Source: Aurantiochytrium sp. KH105
Taxonomy: Eukaryota > Sar > Bigyra > Thraustochytrida > Thraustochytriidae
DNA: 64,000 bases
Direction: 5' to 3'
Assembly (NCBI GenBank): GCA_003116975.1
Contig: BGKB01000113.1
Coordinates: 62,001-126,000 of the forward strand
In this document: positions 9,291-19,196 of the stretch, piece by piece
How the letters are laid out: every line of letters starts with the position of its first letter
How positions within the stretch are numbered: position 1 is the first letter of the stretch
Position numbers and translations under genes: made by a program
Notes under the pieces: generated by a model
What the model saw: only the letters and a program-made list of their open reading frames with translations
Told to the model about the DNA's origin: nothing
Databases searched by the model: none

Positions 9291-11036
9291 CTACACCGAA
9301 TCATGATTTGGATGAACGCCTGCATTCGACTGTGATGAGGACGAAGTCCCGGCGGTGCTTGAGGAGACAGCACCTTTGTTTTTGTTGGCGGGCCTGTCTG
9401 CTCTCGAAACAGAGGAACCAATGCCACCAGGAGGAGCAACTGAACTCACGCGGTCGTCATTAGTGTGATGCGTCGAGCCCAAGGCTGTTGCCGAAGGAGG
9501 AGGCGGTGGTGTCGTTGACGTGGCCTCGGGGGCGCCAGGGCCACCAACACCGGAAGACGCATTTCCGGGGAAGGCGATATCGTCGTTGAACTGACCAAAA
9601 GTACCGAGAAACTGTTCAGCGTCGAAGTCAATGAGGTGATCGGGCCAGAAACGACCGTCATCGTGCGCGTCTTGCGCATGAGGGTCCGTGTGCATCGAGG
9701 TGCCATCACCAACATGATGGAGAGGGTCTCTGCGAGGGCGAGCCGCCTGCGGATGATGCTCGTACTCGTGTTCATGAATGGACGGCGGCAAAGGAGGCTG
9801 TGTGTGACCGCGAGCTCCAATCTGGTGACGCACGTGCGAGTGAGCGTGCGGGTCGACTGCAGGGGGTTCGAGCCCGCGATGCACAGGCTCAGATTTCAAT
9901 AATCGAAAGTTGCGGAATTGTACATTGTGCAAATAGCGGAGCGGGGCAACAATGCCCACGTCGTGCTGCACAGCGTCGACGAGCCAGCGACGCCCAAATC
10001 GATCGCGAATGAGAACGTCTCCAAGGTTAAACTGAGCGTGCCACATTTCTTCACGGCCTTGTGCGTCAATGACCATTTGCGTGACCATGGTGGAGCGCAT
10101 GCAGCTGGTTGTGAAACGGATTCGATCGTGGACGCGCTCGACGAGGTCTGGGTAAAGCTTGTAGTTCCCCTCGTTGGACAGCGGCGTGGCAGCCTCGAGT
10201 TCGGACATAAAAAATTTGCTAAAGGCGGCGCCGAGCGCTGGCAAGCGCCGGCCCTCGCGCACCTCGACGCGGTAGCAAACGGGACCAAAGTCTCCTGGGT
10301 GATCACCGGCGCGCACGTCGACGGAAGAGAGTCCCGTTGCAGACTGAAAGACCGCCCTTGCGTTGGGAGAGAACTCGCGGTGTGGGTCTCTTTTGGGTGA
10401 TTCAAAGTTCATTTTACGAAAGCCTTGCATAATGGCGAGCGTGGTGGCGGCATGCAACACGCTGACCGAGTGATCGGCGCGCGCCATGGCGATTTGCGTG
10501 CGAATGAACCAGTAGAGAGGTCTTGGGTGTCCCTTGTCGTAGCCGAGCTCGCGGCTAATGGCGAGAAGCGCTGCGGCGGCCTGATACTGTTCGGCGCTGT
10601 TCGCCCTCGGCTGGAAGGCATGGCAGCATGTCCATGCCTCGAGGTTGCGAAGCTCGGCGATGCTGTGCTTGCTCGCGCCGAGCTGTAATTCGAGATCTCT
10701 GCTGTTTCCAGGACCTCCGCCATCTGACCTGCGCATTTTAAGGCGCTCCGAGTGCTCGGCAAGCGGCCTGCCGCGCTTGCCCGGTACGCGTGGCACGCAG
10801 AGGAGGCCGAGGCGTACGCAGCGTGCGCAGGCCTCGCCTCCTGGTGGTGCGCGGCATTTCACGTGTGACCTGAAGCAAGCTGCGCAAGCTGCGCCTGGCG
10901 CGGGGCTGGACCCAGACCCTGTGCTACTGCTGCTGCTGTTGCTGCTGCTGCTCCCTGCACCTGCGTTGCCGGCTGAGCCGCTGGTCCCTGGCGGGGTGGT
11001 CCTCGCGCCGGGGCTCGAGGTGGCGGTCTGCGTCAT
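9291..11036 (-). CDS. Zn(2)-Cys(6) binuclear cluster DNA-binding protein, 581 aa
   Basis: After a Gly/Ser-rich N-terminus (about 1-48, poly-Ser encoded by GCT/CTG-type repeats), six cysteines fit the fungal-type Zn2Cys6 pattern: C51-x2-C54-x6-C61-x8-C70-x2-C73-x6-C80, with basic residues between Cys2 and Cys3 (FRSHVK). An AT-hook-like core (GKRGRP, 86-91) follows directly. Together these argue for a sequence-specific nuclear DNA-binding protein. The middle (about 130-380) is a compact domain I do not recognise. The C-terminal 200 residues are His/Pro/Gly/Ser-rich and probably disordered, possibly an activation region. The ATG at 11036 lies in a clear context and nothing upstream in frame looks coding. 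Zn2Cys6 factors are classically fungal, so the occurrence here is notable. Confidence 0.85.
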   Translation of the reverse strand: MTQTATSSPGARTTPPGTSGSAGNAGAGSSSSNSSSSSTGSGSSPAPGAACAACFRSHVKCRAPPGGEACARCVRLGLLCVPRVPGKRGRPLAEHSERLKMRRSDGGGPGNSRDLELQLGASKHSIAELRNLEAWTCCHAFQPRANSAEQYQAAAALLAISRELGYDKGHPRPLYWFIRTQIAMARADHSVSVLHAATTLAIMQGFRKMNFESPKRDPHREFSPNARAVFQSATGLSSVDVRAGDHPGDFGPVCYRVEVREGRRLPALGAAFSKFFMSELEAATPLSNEGNYKLYPDLVERVHDRIRFTTSCMRSTMVTQMVIDAQGREEMWHAQFNLGDVLIRDRFGRRWLVDAVQHDVGIVAPLRYLHNVQFRNFRLLKSEPVHRGLEPPAVDPHAHSHVRHQIGARGHTQPPLPPSIHEHEYEHHPQAARPRRDPLHHVGDGTSMHTDPHAQDAHDDGRFWPDHLIDFDAEQFLGTFGQFNDDIAFPGNASSGVGGPGAPEATSTTPPPPPSATALGSTHHTNDDRVSSVAPPGGIGSSVSRADRPANKNKGAVSSSTAGTSSSSQSNAGVHPNHDSV

Positions 11037-11224
11037 CTCTCTCGCTCGCTCCGTCGCGCGGTCCTGCGAGCTTCTGCTTCTGCCTGCGCTGCCTGGCCGT
11101 GCTCTGCTCTGCTCTGCTCTGCTGCTGCTCTGCCCTGCTCTGCCCTGCGCTGCACGCTACGCTGCGCTGCGTTAGCGTAGTTCTCGCGCGCCTCGAGCGA
11201 GGGGCTGGGTTGGCTGGCGCTGCC

Positions 11225-11258
11225 GACCTCGACCTCGACCTCGACCTCGACCTCGACT
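11225..11258. repeat. (GACCTC)n hexanucleotide repeat
   Basis: Five to six tandem GACCTC units, upstream of the Zn2Cys6 gene. Confidence 0.9.
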
Positions 11259-11522
11259 CTGCTGCGCGGCGCCCTCTGCGCGGCGCTGGGGCTCTGCCCC
11301 GCTCCCGGCGGCGGCGCAGGCAGCCTCGCTGGCTGGCGGGCGGGCGGGCGGGCGGCGAACGGGCGGCCTGCGGATTTGGGGGCCGCGATTTGTGATTGAT
11401 CGAGCACGGCTCGGCGCAGGTGTGGTGCTCGCGACCAAGTGGGAGCAGAATGCTGCGCAACGCAAATTGACCTGCGCCGAAGTGACGGGAGAGAACGGCC
11501 TCCGTGCCGTGCCGTGCCTGCC

Positions 11523-11711
11523 GTGCCGCGCCGCGCCGCCCGAGCCGCGCCGCCCGAGCCGCGCCGCCCGAGCCGCGCCGCCCGAGCCGCGCCGCCCGAG
11601 CCGCGCCGCCCGAGCCGCGCCGCCCGAGCCGCCGCGACGGCGAGGCGGGNNNNNNNNNNNNGCCGCGCCGCCCGAGCCGCGCCGCCCGAGCCGCCGCGAC
11701 GGCGAGGCGGG
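11523..11711. repeat. 14-bp GC-only tandem repeat interrupted by an assembly gap
   Basis: Tandem copies of CGAGCCGCGCCGCC run up to and beyond the N run. Because 14 is not a multiple of three, every frame reads through as a 14-residue Pro/Arg/Ala repeat, which explains several long artefact frames. Both sides of the gap end in the same GACGGCGAGGCGGG terminus. Confidence 0.9.
11650..11661. other. Assembly gap (12 N)
   Basis: Twelve Ns. The 50 bases immediately left (11600-11649) and right (11662-11711) are identical, so the gap probably separates two contig ends that overlap. Confidence 0.95.
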
Positions 11712-12690
11712 AGAGGCCGGTCGTGCGGCGCGGAGCGTGCAGGAGCGTCCAGGAAAGGCGCCCCGGGGGACGACGAGCGAACGTCCCAAAAGGGCGCTTG
11801 CGCCGTCTGTGAAGTGTATGGGCAGCCAGGCCGAGATCGCGTGGATGGATGGATGGATGCATGGATGTACGTCATTGGATGCGGCGTGGATGTGTGTCTC
11901 ACGCGGAGCCTCGGGGCGCTGACACTGACAGTGAGACTCGGAGGCTGGCAAGATGCTGCCACTGCACGAGGTGCCCGCGAACGGGAGAACGAAGGAAGGA
12001 ATGCAGGAAAGACCAAGAACCGACGCAGACCTTGAAGAAAGTCCGTCTGCTTGTCATTCGTAGAGTCGATTCGGGCGGTCCTATTGTTTATATATACCAA
12101 GATGCGGACAGCTTGAACTGGTGACCATTCCGAATGAATGAACAAACAAACGAACGAACATATGAACGGCTGTCCAAGATGACGATGATCTCGATGCCCC
12201 AGCGCCGCTGACCACGAAGGGAAAACGGAGCGGAGGAACACGCGATCGATCTGTGCTGGGCTCCCTCACGGTCAGCAGGGCTCAGTTGCTTGGCATTCAC
12301 TTTCATTGTCAGTTCCTTTTCTGTGGGGGGCAGCGGGACAGGCTTCCACATCGAGTCCTGCCTGCATCACTGCTTCCCGTGGCATTGTCGTCCATTCCCG
12401 ATGCTTCCTGCGGCTGCCCCTGCCGATGCTGGCCTCGTCGTCGCTCGCTCAGCGTCTCCTCAGCAACGCCGGCAGCGGCTGCGGCCAGTGCGGTCTTGGC
12501 CACACAGACACTCCGTGGACGCGGAGCGGCGCCCGACAAAGGCCCCGCGTGGAGACCACGACGATCCGGACGGGGCGGATGCGCTTCAGGCCCTCTGCCG
12601 CCGCTGCCGTCTGCACTGGTCGACGGCGAGCTCGCCGTGCAGACGGCCGCGACGCGCGGTCTGTTCGACGCCGAGGTTTCTTTGTTTGCG

Positions 12691-12728
12691 AGCTTGCATT
12701 CGCTTGCATTCGCTTGCATTCGCTTGCT
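12691..12728. repeat. 10-bp tandem repeat (CTTGCATTCG)n
   Basis: Three full copies plus a partial copy, in non-coding DNA. Confidence 0.85.
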
Positions 12729-13287
12729 GTTGCAGTTGCTTGCTCCGTGCATTCAAATCGGAATTTCAAATCGCTGCGCTGCGCGTCGATCGATGCGAGG
12801 CTCCGTTCTCATCAAAACGCCAACCTCGAATCCATCGATCCACCACGCGCACTCGAGGCTTCGCCGGCGGCGGAGGAAGAGATGAAGGGAAAGATCGCGG
12901 CGGCGTGGCGTGCGTGCGTGCGTGCAGTGCGTGCCGCGGCAGGTCCTGGAGCAGCGGTATCTTAGCAGCTGCAGCAGCTAACACATGAGCGTCATCACCC
13001 TTGCGCCCACCCCGGTCCAAGATGTAGAGATGAATGATTGCAGATGCTTTGCACATACCATCGACAGCGTGCTGCCAGCAGAGCATCCCGAGCAGAGTTG
13101 AGACGAGAGAAAGCTGCGCAACAACAACGTGGCACACAAGCTCGAGCGAGGCGAGCCACAAGGATGAGTCAAAATAAAATTGACAATCAACGAACGCGGT
13201 GCGGCGTACGCGCAGACGCACGTCTACTCATCGTGTGTGCGTGCCTGCCAATGACGCAGCCATGCGTGCACTCGCAGTGTCGCTGAC

Positions 13288-13351
13288 ATGCACATGCACA
13301 TGCACATGCACATACACATCCATCACACTGGCAGCAGCAGCAGCAGCAGCT
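13288..13351. repeat. (ACATGC)n and (AGC)n microsatellites
   Basis: About five ACATGC units (13288-13318) followed, after a short spacer, by about seven AGC units (13330-13351). Confidence 0.85.
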
Positions 13352-13873
13352 ACACAGAAGGAAAGGATGGGAAGATGCAAGCGACTGCGACTGTAAGGTA
13401 ACTTTGCGAGGCAAAAGAGGGCGCTATTTCGCACTCGCTCTCCCCCGCCGCCGACTGACAGTGAAGTTGCGCACGGCCAGCAACAGCCGCAGCCGCACGG
13501 AGCTTCTTCTGATTCGTTCATCGTCTTCATCTCATCAAGATCAGCCAGTTCGGGGACATCGTCATTCATTCTACTACACCTACGTACAACTAATTATTCA
13601 GAAGTCCGCCGCCGTCCGGCCGCGCCGTCCGGAATTCACACGACCGCGATCGACGTCATCCGCCTGCTCCTGCTGCTTTTACATGTTAATGTTGCTGCAG
13701 CTGTAAGGCTGCTGGCTGCTCGCGCTGTGTCTCTCCCTCCGCATCGTGATGGTCGGCGGCTGGAGGTCGGCCGACAAAGGCCCGAGCAGGCCGGGCATTT
13801 ATCGGAACGGGCATTTATCGGGCCATCGCCGCCGCCGACGTTCTTTTCGAGGCGTTCTCGTTCTAAAAGTTCT

Positions 13874-13906
13874 CCTGTTCCCGTTCCCGTTCCCGTTCCC
13901 ATTCTT
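13874..13906. repeat. (GTTCCC)n hexanucleotide repeat
   Basis: Four clean units and then degenerate ones, about 100 bp beyond the 3' end of the TmcB-like gene. Confidence 0.85.
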
Positions 13907-14003
13907 GTTCCCATACAACTGGAGTCGCAAAACTGAGCTCTGAGATATTTCTTTCATGCCCCCGCGTCCACGATAGCCGAGTAGAAGAGGCGCGATTTCT
14001 GCA

Positions 14004-17000
14004 TTAGCGCTGCGGCGCAACCTGGTTGGTGCGGGACCGTCGGTGAACAGTGTCCTTGGCCTGCTGTTGCTGCGGCTGCTGCTGCTGGTGTTGACGTCGA
14101 CGTTTCTTCTCCTTCTCCTTGGCCTTTTTCTTTTTGATGTCAGCCTTGCGCTGGGACCCACTCGCGTTGAGCTGCTTGAGCTCATCGGCGAGGAACCTTT
14201 GCACGTGCGGGAGCTCCGGAATCACATCCTCGGGAATAAAGAGAACGAGCTGCTTGGCACGCGAAAGCTCGAGCCGAAGTTTGCGAATGGTCGGGCTCAC
14301 CACCACGATATAGCACAGGAAGTTCACCACCAGAAACACAACGCACAGAATGAGCATATATCGCTCGAAGTCCACAATCTTGGCCAGATGTTCCGCATGC
14401 TGGACTTCCGTTGCCACCGACAGCTGGATCTGCAAAAAGCTGCGCTCGAACTCGAGCAGTTCTGTGACATCCGCACGCTCGAGCAAGGACCTGGTCGCCG
14501 TAACGTTCCGCCATTCCGATTGTTCGCCAAGACTTTCATCATTGCCCAGCATCAAGCCACCTTCAACAAAGGTCTCGAGCGCATTGTGCAGCCCAGTGCT
14601 GAATATACCATTGTGAAACGAAGCGCACTCCGACGCCGTGCTTTCTGCAGTTTCTGCAGGCCACAGCGAGCACCCGTTTTGTGTATAGAGCTCCAACAAC
14701 GACCCATTCGCGCTTGTTCCATCCATGCTCCCCTTGATATCGTATTCGTCGCTCCCATACAAGAGGACTTCCTGGAGCTCCTGAAGTTCGATGCACGAAG
14801 CGACGAATTGGCTCTTGGGCGTCCGAAACTCATACGGAGAAAAGTTGGCGGGTAAGTCTGCAAGGGCTCCCGCCAAAAACATGCGCAAATCAACGATGGC
14901 CTGACGAGACTTGACTTGCCGATAAACGCTCAAAAAGGCTTCCGACGTGTACCCAGCAAATTGCAGCTGCGTATGATAGACAATTTCTGCCATTCCAAAC
15001 GAGAACCCGGTGCTGAAGAAAAGAAGCACGCCCATACGAAGAATGTGCACCAACCGCCTCCAGCTATGCCGACGCTGGACGCTCAGTTCCCCGCGAAGCT
15101 GCTCAATGTTGGTCGTCACCGAACGTTTCAGGGCGGGGATTTCAGTGGGCAATTTTGTCACGCGGCCCTCCCCCAAGGCCGGCATGTCTTCCATGGCTTT
15201 CCCGGACCCAAGATTGTGGGGTCCGGCCTCTGCATTTTCCGTTTGTGAGCCTCCCGCATCCTCTTTGCTGCCGACGCTCCCACCATCGTCAGAATCCTCG
15301 TACTCATCATCGCACACCACGGGCTGCACTCCGCCAGATATTTCTGACATTCGCAGAGAATACCGATCTGACAGCTCACGAGCTGCTGCCCTTGGCATTT
15401 GCAAAAACACCTTCAGCACGCACAACTTTGTCCTTTCCACGCGAGCATCGTTTCCGAGCAGTGGGTAAAGGCTAATCAACAAGAAAACAAAGCCCACCGC
15501 CCCGAGTGTAATCGCCTCGATGATGAGCTGATGCTCCACCTCGACCAACGTAGTCTCGACATACGTTGTGAACAAGTCCGTCGAGACTTCGAGGTTGTGC
15601 AATACCGACCGAGGAGCAAAACCCAAATTGGCCAAAAGAGGAAATATGGAGCCACCCGTAAGGTTCATGTTGGCCAAGGGAAGCTCGGATGCCGTGCTCG
15701 CTAAGCTGGAGAGCTCCAAGGTGCCCTCGAATAACGTCATGTTCTTCATTTGGAGTCTCTCGTTGCTCAAATCCAGAAATAAGGTGATGTCGTCCTGATA
15801 CAGCTCTGCCAGCGTCCCCCCCACTGCAGGGCTTCTATCAAAGAGACTCGCGTCAAGCTCCTTGAGACCCAAGGCAGCATTTGCAAGGTCAGCGCGTAGA
15901 GATTCCTCTGCCTCGGCACTCAAAACGCCTCGGCGAACAAGGTCGAGCGAGAGCGCGGAGTCTGCGATCGTGGTCACGTGCATCTTGCGAAAGCCAAGAT
16001 CATGAATGAAGTCGAGATCCGATTTGAAGTCCTCAAGAACACGCGTTGTATGCAGCAGCTGGTATACTGCGACGATGGCAAGGAAAAAGGATGTAAGGAT
16101 ATACAGCTTCCGCACTCGTTCAAGAGCAGGATCCTTTTCTGATTTTGCAGAGAGCGCAAGCTCGCGCCTCACTCGGTGCGCCCGCATGCGCAAAGTGTCC
16201 GAGGTGGAGGAGAACACGCTGCTGGCCCCATCGTTCGTGTTCGCTTGGCCTTGGATGGAGGCAAACGCTCGCTGCTGCAGTTCCTGTGTCCGTCTCACGA
16301 GATGGAACACGTTCGACTCGCCTTCTGGCCCGGGAAAGTCACGGTTTGATACATTACCTTGCACGCCGTCCTCCTCATCAAACTCAGCTTCGAGCTGCTC
16401 GCGCCGCATTCGAAGGAGACGCTCTGGCTGCGAAATATGCACCTTCACAAAACAAACTTCAAGTCGAGATACCTTCTCCACCGTCACAGCGACCTGAGAA
16501 TCGATTATCCGCTCAGCGTCGTCGTCATCCAGTTCCGCCTCGGGAGCAAGTTCGTCAGATACGATAATCAAACAGCCCATTGTGCCCTCGGGTGTTTCGT
16601 CCAGGATCCCATCGAGCTCGAGTGGGAGCTCATCGTCATTAAAACTGCCCTGTTTCGGTTGTTCCCGAGCCATCTCATCCGTCTTTGCATTCCCATGCTT
16701 CTTGCCCACCCCATCAGCGCCGGCTTTGCCGCGGTCTTGCTGCTGGGTTTCGTTGCCATTCTGCTGGTCCTGTTCCTCGACGCATAAGTCTTCGAGCTTG
16801 GGTTTCCGCGAGCGCTCAAAGTCCATTTGCGGCACGCGTGCCGTTGTGATTGCTTCCTCTAGATCTGGCGAGTTGACGACGAGATCCGTCAGCCGGCACT
16901 TCTCATACGCATCGTTTCCGTGGTGGATCCCTTGCCGTAAACTGGCGCAAGCTGGGTGTCCATTGAACCATTGGTGCACCTGTCCCGAGAGCCCGATCAC

Positions 17001-19196
17001 CTCAAAGTTGGCAGGATTGAGTAACATGTACGCGGACCCGAGATCATTAATAGCGGCCTGCTGATGGTGGATGGGGGTAAATAAGGCGTATATTTCAAAG
17101 TGAAGCCCATCCGAGGCAAAGGGTTTGAGTTTCATGTCAACTTCGACAATCTCGCCCAGAGGAGTCCGCAAAAACGTCCGGATTTTGGTGTCAAACCAAG
17201 CATCATCGCCAAGCTCGATAAAGCGATGCACAATGTCTTCGAGCTCACTGCGCAAAGGCTCCACGCAAAAGTCCTGGAAGCGCTCGCCAAGCATTGACTG
17301 GCCAGGTGTGTTGAGAAGCTGGCAAGCCATTGCGTTCGCAGAGATGACCGCCCCTGTGCCTCCTCCCAGAATGTCGGTGACGCTCATGACCACGATACCG
17401 ATGGCCTCTGATGTAATATCGTCGAGATCTTCGTCCTTTTTATTACCTGGCCGCATTCTGGAGACACGAATTGCTCTGTTTAAGACAGCCAGACCGTTTT
17501 GATAGTCACTGCATACCTCGGTGAGGAAGCTCCCAAACTTTTCGAGAAACTCTGGATTCTGCGGCGCCAGCTGCAGCAAATTCAGATACGCTTCACGCGC
17601 ACCGGAAGAGTACTTTGCAATTGAGAGTGCCAGATTTCTAACCTTGGACACATCTGGATGAGCCTGCTGCAATTCGTCCCAAAACTTGGCCAGTTCGGAA
17701 GTGCAGCGTTCGTCAAGCTCCACGGCCTCCTTCATGTACATAGCGCTCTTTACGTACCCAAGCAGATCAGATGTCGCAGAGAGGTTCTCTTCGAGAAGCC
17801 GCTTGGTCTTGTAAATCGCAAAATGTAGGTCGACGTCGAGGCCCCGGCGCTCCGCAATGAGAGTTGCGCGACGCACGAGCGGACTGCGATTGCTCAGAAA
17901 GTCGAGCAGGACGTGCGCGTGAAAAACACACAGCGCGCTCGATGAAGGAAAGACTGCTGCGGCGTCAATGTACCAGCTGTGCGCACGAATGGCGCGCCGG
18001 TGCAACTCCGAGGAGTCAGCTTTGGCCAGAACCGCAATGTGGCGCTCGCGACCGACACCTTGGATCTCGAGCCGACATTTGAGTTCCAACTCAAAGACGT
18101 TGCTGCATTGTCGCGGCAACTTGCTCACCAAGGACTGGCGACGATAGTGCACCACAGTATGTGCAAGAGGGATCACCAGGAGGAGACCGCCAAAGAGAGT
18201 TGTGGCCGAAGTTGTCTCGAATCGCGTGTCCTGTGCTGCACACTCGCCCTCCAAGGATGAGCTGTCGCCGTAGAATAGACGAACGTGGAGAAAGGTGCAC
18301 ATTGCCGTCCACGCCAAAATGCTCGAGAGAATCGCACGAACCATGCCGACGCCCTGATCAAAGTATGGCTGGTACCAGCAAAACAAGTACGCCAGACCGA
18401 CGGACAGCGTCATGGTGAGAAATGCCCATCCAGTCTTGAGCCCCGTCCCCGGGTTTTTCGTTTGCACAATTGCGAAGACGACTGCAAAGACGGTCTTTGC
18501 ACACAGATGCAAGGTTGTAATGCGCGCATGTGGCCGCGCAGATGGTGCGCTCGACTTTGGTCTTGGGTCGAAGAGTGTCAGCGACACCAGGAGCGAAATG
18601 CCTATGAAAATCGCGAGGGCAATAAGCGTAATTGGCAAGAGTGCCGCGCACGTTTCCGCATCCTCGATGCCTCGACACGAAATAACATTGGCCATTACAC
18701 CCACGAAGGGAATGAAGAGGATGCCTACGCAGCTCGTCATGGTGTGCCGCAACACCTGAATCGTCCAAATGTACTTGAAGTTCTTGTTTGTCCAAGAATA
18801 CCCAACATAGAAAAGGTTCATTAGCTCGAGCACAACCACGACGAGACAAAAGCACAATACGGGAACGACAGAGAGCAATCTCGTCGCTTGATATCCGATT
18901 TGCATGTAGACGATGGCACGTGCAAGCGAAGTGACCGGAGCCGGGTACGAAAAGTCCATGATTTCAGGTGGCGGCAGCACGAACGAGAGCATTTGCACAA
19001 AGTCGACAAACATAAAGAATAGAAACATGGTACGCGAATGTGAGCCTTTCTTGGACATGGCGAAGAGAACGCCATTGAGGCCTTCCTGTGCGGCTTTAAG
19101 ACCATGGTCGACGGCCTCGAGGAAGCTCTCCTCGTTCAAGTTCTGATCGCCCAGGTCTTGCAGCTCGTCCATTTCCTGTCGCCTTGGTTTCTTCAT
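14004..19196 (-). CDS. Tiny macrocysts B (TmcB)-like multipass membrane protein, 1730 aa
   Basis: The N-terminal third holds about eight hydrophobic helices (roughly 55-370). A soluble block typical of the Dictyostelium TmcB/TmcC family follows (about 385-600), with a helical TPR-like signature (AKFWDELQQAHPDVSKVRNLAL, then AYLNLLQLAPQNPEFLEKFGSFL). Next is a PAS-like fold (about 600-715; SANAMACQLLNTPG), then an acidic linker. The C-terminal part has further membrane helices flanking a non-cytosolic-looking domain with conserved cysteines (NGCSLW, ECASFHNG). The C-terminus is a Lys-rich then Gln-rich tail encoded by short repeats. It is arranged head to head with a paralogue starting at 21735 that shares the full domain order. 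The start at 19196 (ACAATGAAG) has a good context; a second ATG eight codons later is possible. The biochemical role is not known. The PAS domain suggests a signal-sensing function (inference). Confidence 0.85.
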   Translation of the reverse strand: MKKPRRQEMDELQDLGDQNLNEESFLEAVDHGLKAAQEGLNGVLFAMSKKGSHSRTMFLFFMFVDFVQMLSFVLPPPEIMDFSYPAPVTSLARAIVYMQIGYQATRLLSVVPVLCFCLVVVVLELMNLFYVGYSWTNKNFKYIWTIQVLRHTMTSCVGILFIPFVGVMANVISCRGIEDAETCAALLPITLIALAIFIGISLLVSLTLFDPRPKSSAPSARPHARITTLHLCAKTVFAVVFAIVQTKNPGTGLKTGWAFLTMTLSVGLAYLFCWYQPYFDQGVGMVRAILSSILAWTAMCTFLHVRLFYGDSSSLEGECAAQDTRFETTSATTLFGGLLLVIPLAHTVVHYRRQSLVSKLPRQCSNVFELELKCRLEIQGVGRERHIAVLAKADSSELHRRAIRAHSWYIDAAAVFPSSSALCVFHAHVLLDFLSNRSPLVRRATLIAERRGLDVDLHFAIYKTKRLLEENLSATSDLLGYVKSAMYMKEAVELDERCTSELAKFWDELQQAHPDVSKVRNLALSIAKYSSGAREAYLNLLQLAPQNPEFLEKFGSFLTEVCSDYQNGLAVLNRAIRVSRMRPGNKKDEDLDDITSEAIGIVVMSVTDILGGGTGAVISANAMACQLLNTPGQSMLGERFQDFCVEPLRSELEDIVHRFIELGDDAWFDTKIRTFLRTPLGEIVEVDMKLKPFASDGLHFEIYALFTPIHHQQAAINDLGSAYMLLNPANFEVIGLSGQVHQWFNGHPACASLRQGIHHGNDAYEKCRLTDLVVNSPDLEEAITTARVPQMDFERSRKPKLEDLCVEEQDQQNGNETQQQDRGKAGADGVGKKHGNAKTDEMAREQPKQGSFNDDELPLELDGILDETPEGTMGCLIIVSDELAPEAELDDDDAERIIDSQVAVTVEKVSRLEVCFVKVHISQPERLLRMRREQLEAEFDEEDGVQGNVSNRDFPGPEGESNVFHLVRRTQELQQRAFASIQGQANTNDGASSVFSSTSDTLRMRAHRVRRELALSAKSEKDPALERVRKLYILTSFFLAIVAVYQLLHTTRVLEDFKSDLDFIHDLGFRKMHVTTIADSALSLDLVRRGVLSAEAEESLRADLANAALGLKELDASLFDRSPAVGGTLAELYQDDITLFLDLSNERLQMKNMTLFEGTLELSSLASTASELPLANMNLTGGSIFPLLANLGFAPRSVLHNLEVSTDLFTTYVETTLVEVEHQLIIEAITLGAVGFVFLLISLYPLLGNDARVERTKLCVLKVFLQMPRAAARELSDRYSLRMSEISGGVQPVVCDDEYEDSDDGGSVGSKEDAGGSQTENAEAGPHNLGSGKAMEDMPALGEGRVTKLPTEIPALKRSVTTNIEQLRGELSVQRRHSWRRLVHILRMGVLLFFSTGFSFGMAEIVYHTQLQFAGYTSEAFLSVYRQVKSRQAIVDLRMFLAGALADLPANFSPYEFRTPKSQFVASCIELQELQEVLLYGSDEYDIKGSMDGTSANGSLLELYTQNGCSLWPAETAESTASECASFHNGIFSTGLHNALETFVEGGLMLGNDESLGEQSEWRNVTATRSLLERADVTELLEFERSFLQIQLSVATEVQHAEHLAKIVDFERYMLILCVVFLVVNFLCYIVVVSPTIRKLRLELSRAKQLVLFIPEDVIPELPHVQRFLADELKQLNASGSQRKADIKKKKAKEKEKKRRRQHQQQQPQQQQAKDTVHRRSRTNQVAPQR

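Larger units (their letters stand above)
11037..14003. other. 3-kb repeat-rich intergenic region
   Basis: Upstream region of the Zn2Cys6 gene and 3' flank of the minus-strand TmcB-like gene. Open frames here translate into repeats or Arg/Ala/Ser-rich sequence and are not supported as genes. Contents: GCTCT repeats (11099-11140), (GACCTC)n (11225-11258), a 14-bp tandem repeat with an N gap (11523-11711), GGAT repeats near 11843-11865, a 10-bp repeat (12691-12728), (ACATGC)n (13288-13318), (AGC)n (13330-13351), a 14-bp direct repeat pair (13792-13821), and (GTTCCC)n (13874-13906). No tRNA or rRNA was recognised. Confidence 0.6.

Noticed and set aside
9860-9885. tRNA T-arm-like sequence GGGGGTTCGAGCCC
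   Set aside because: It lies inside the Zn2Cys6 coding frame (Arg-Gly-Leu-Glu-Pro-Pro) and no matching anticodon arm or acceptor stem was found around it.
11033-12241. Long frames through the 14-bp repeat and N gap
   Set aside because: A 14-bp stop-free GC repeat opens all frames. The translations are pure repeats plus undetermined residues.
12253-12988. Several 200-230-residue overlapping plus-strand frames
   Set aside because: Three frames are open over the same GC-rich stretch and none has domain-like composition or a preferred codon pattern.
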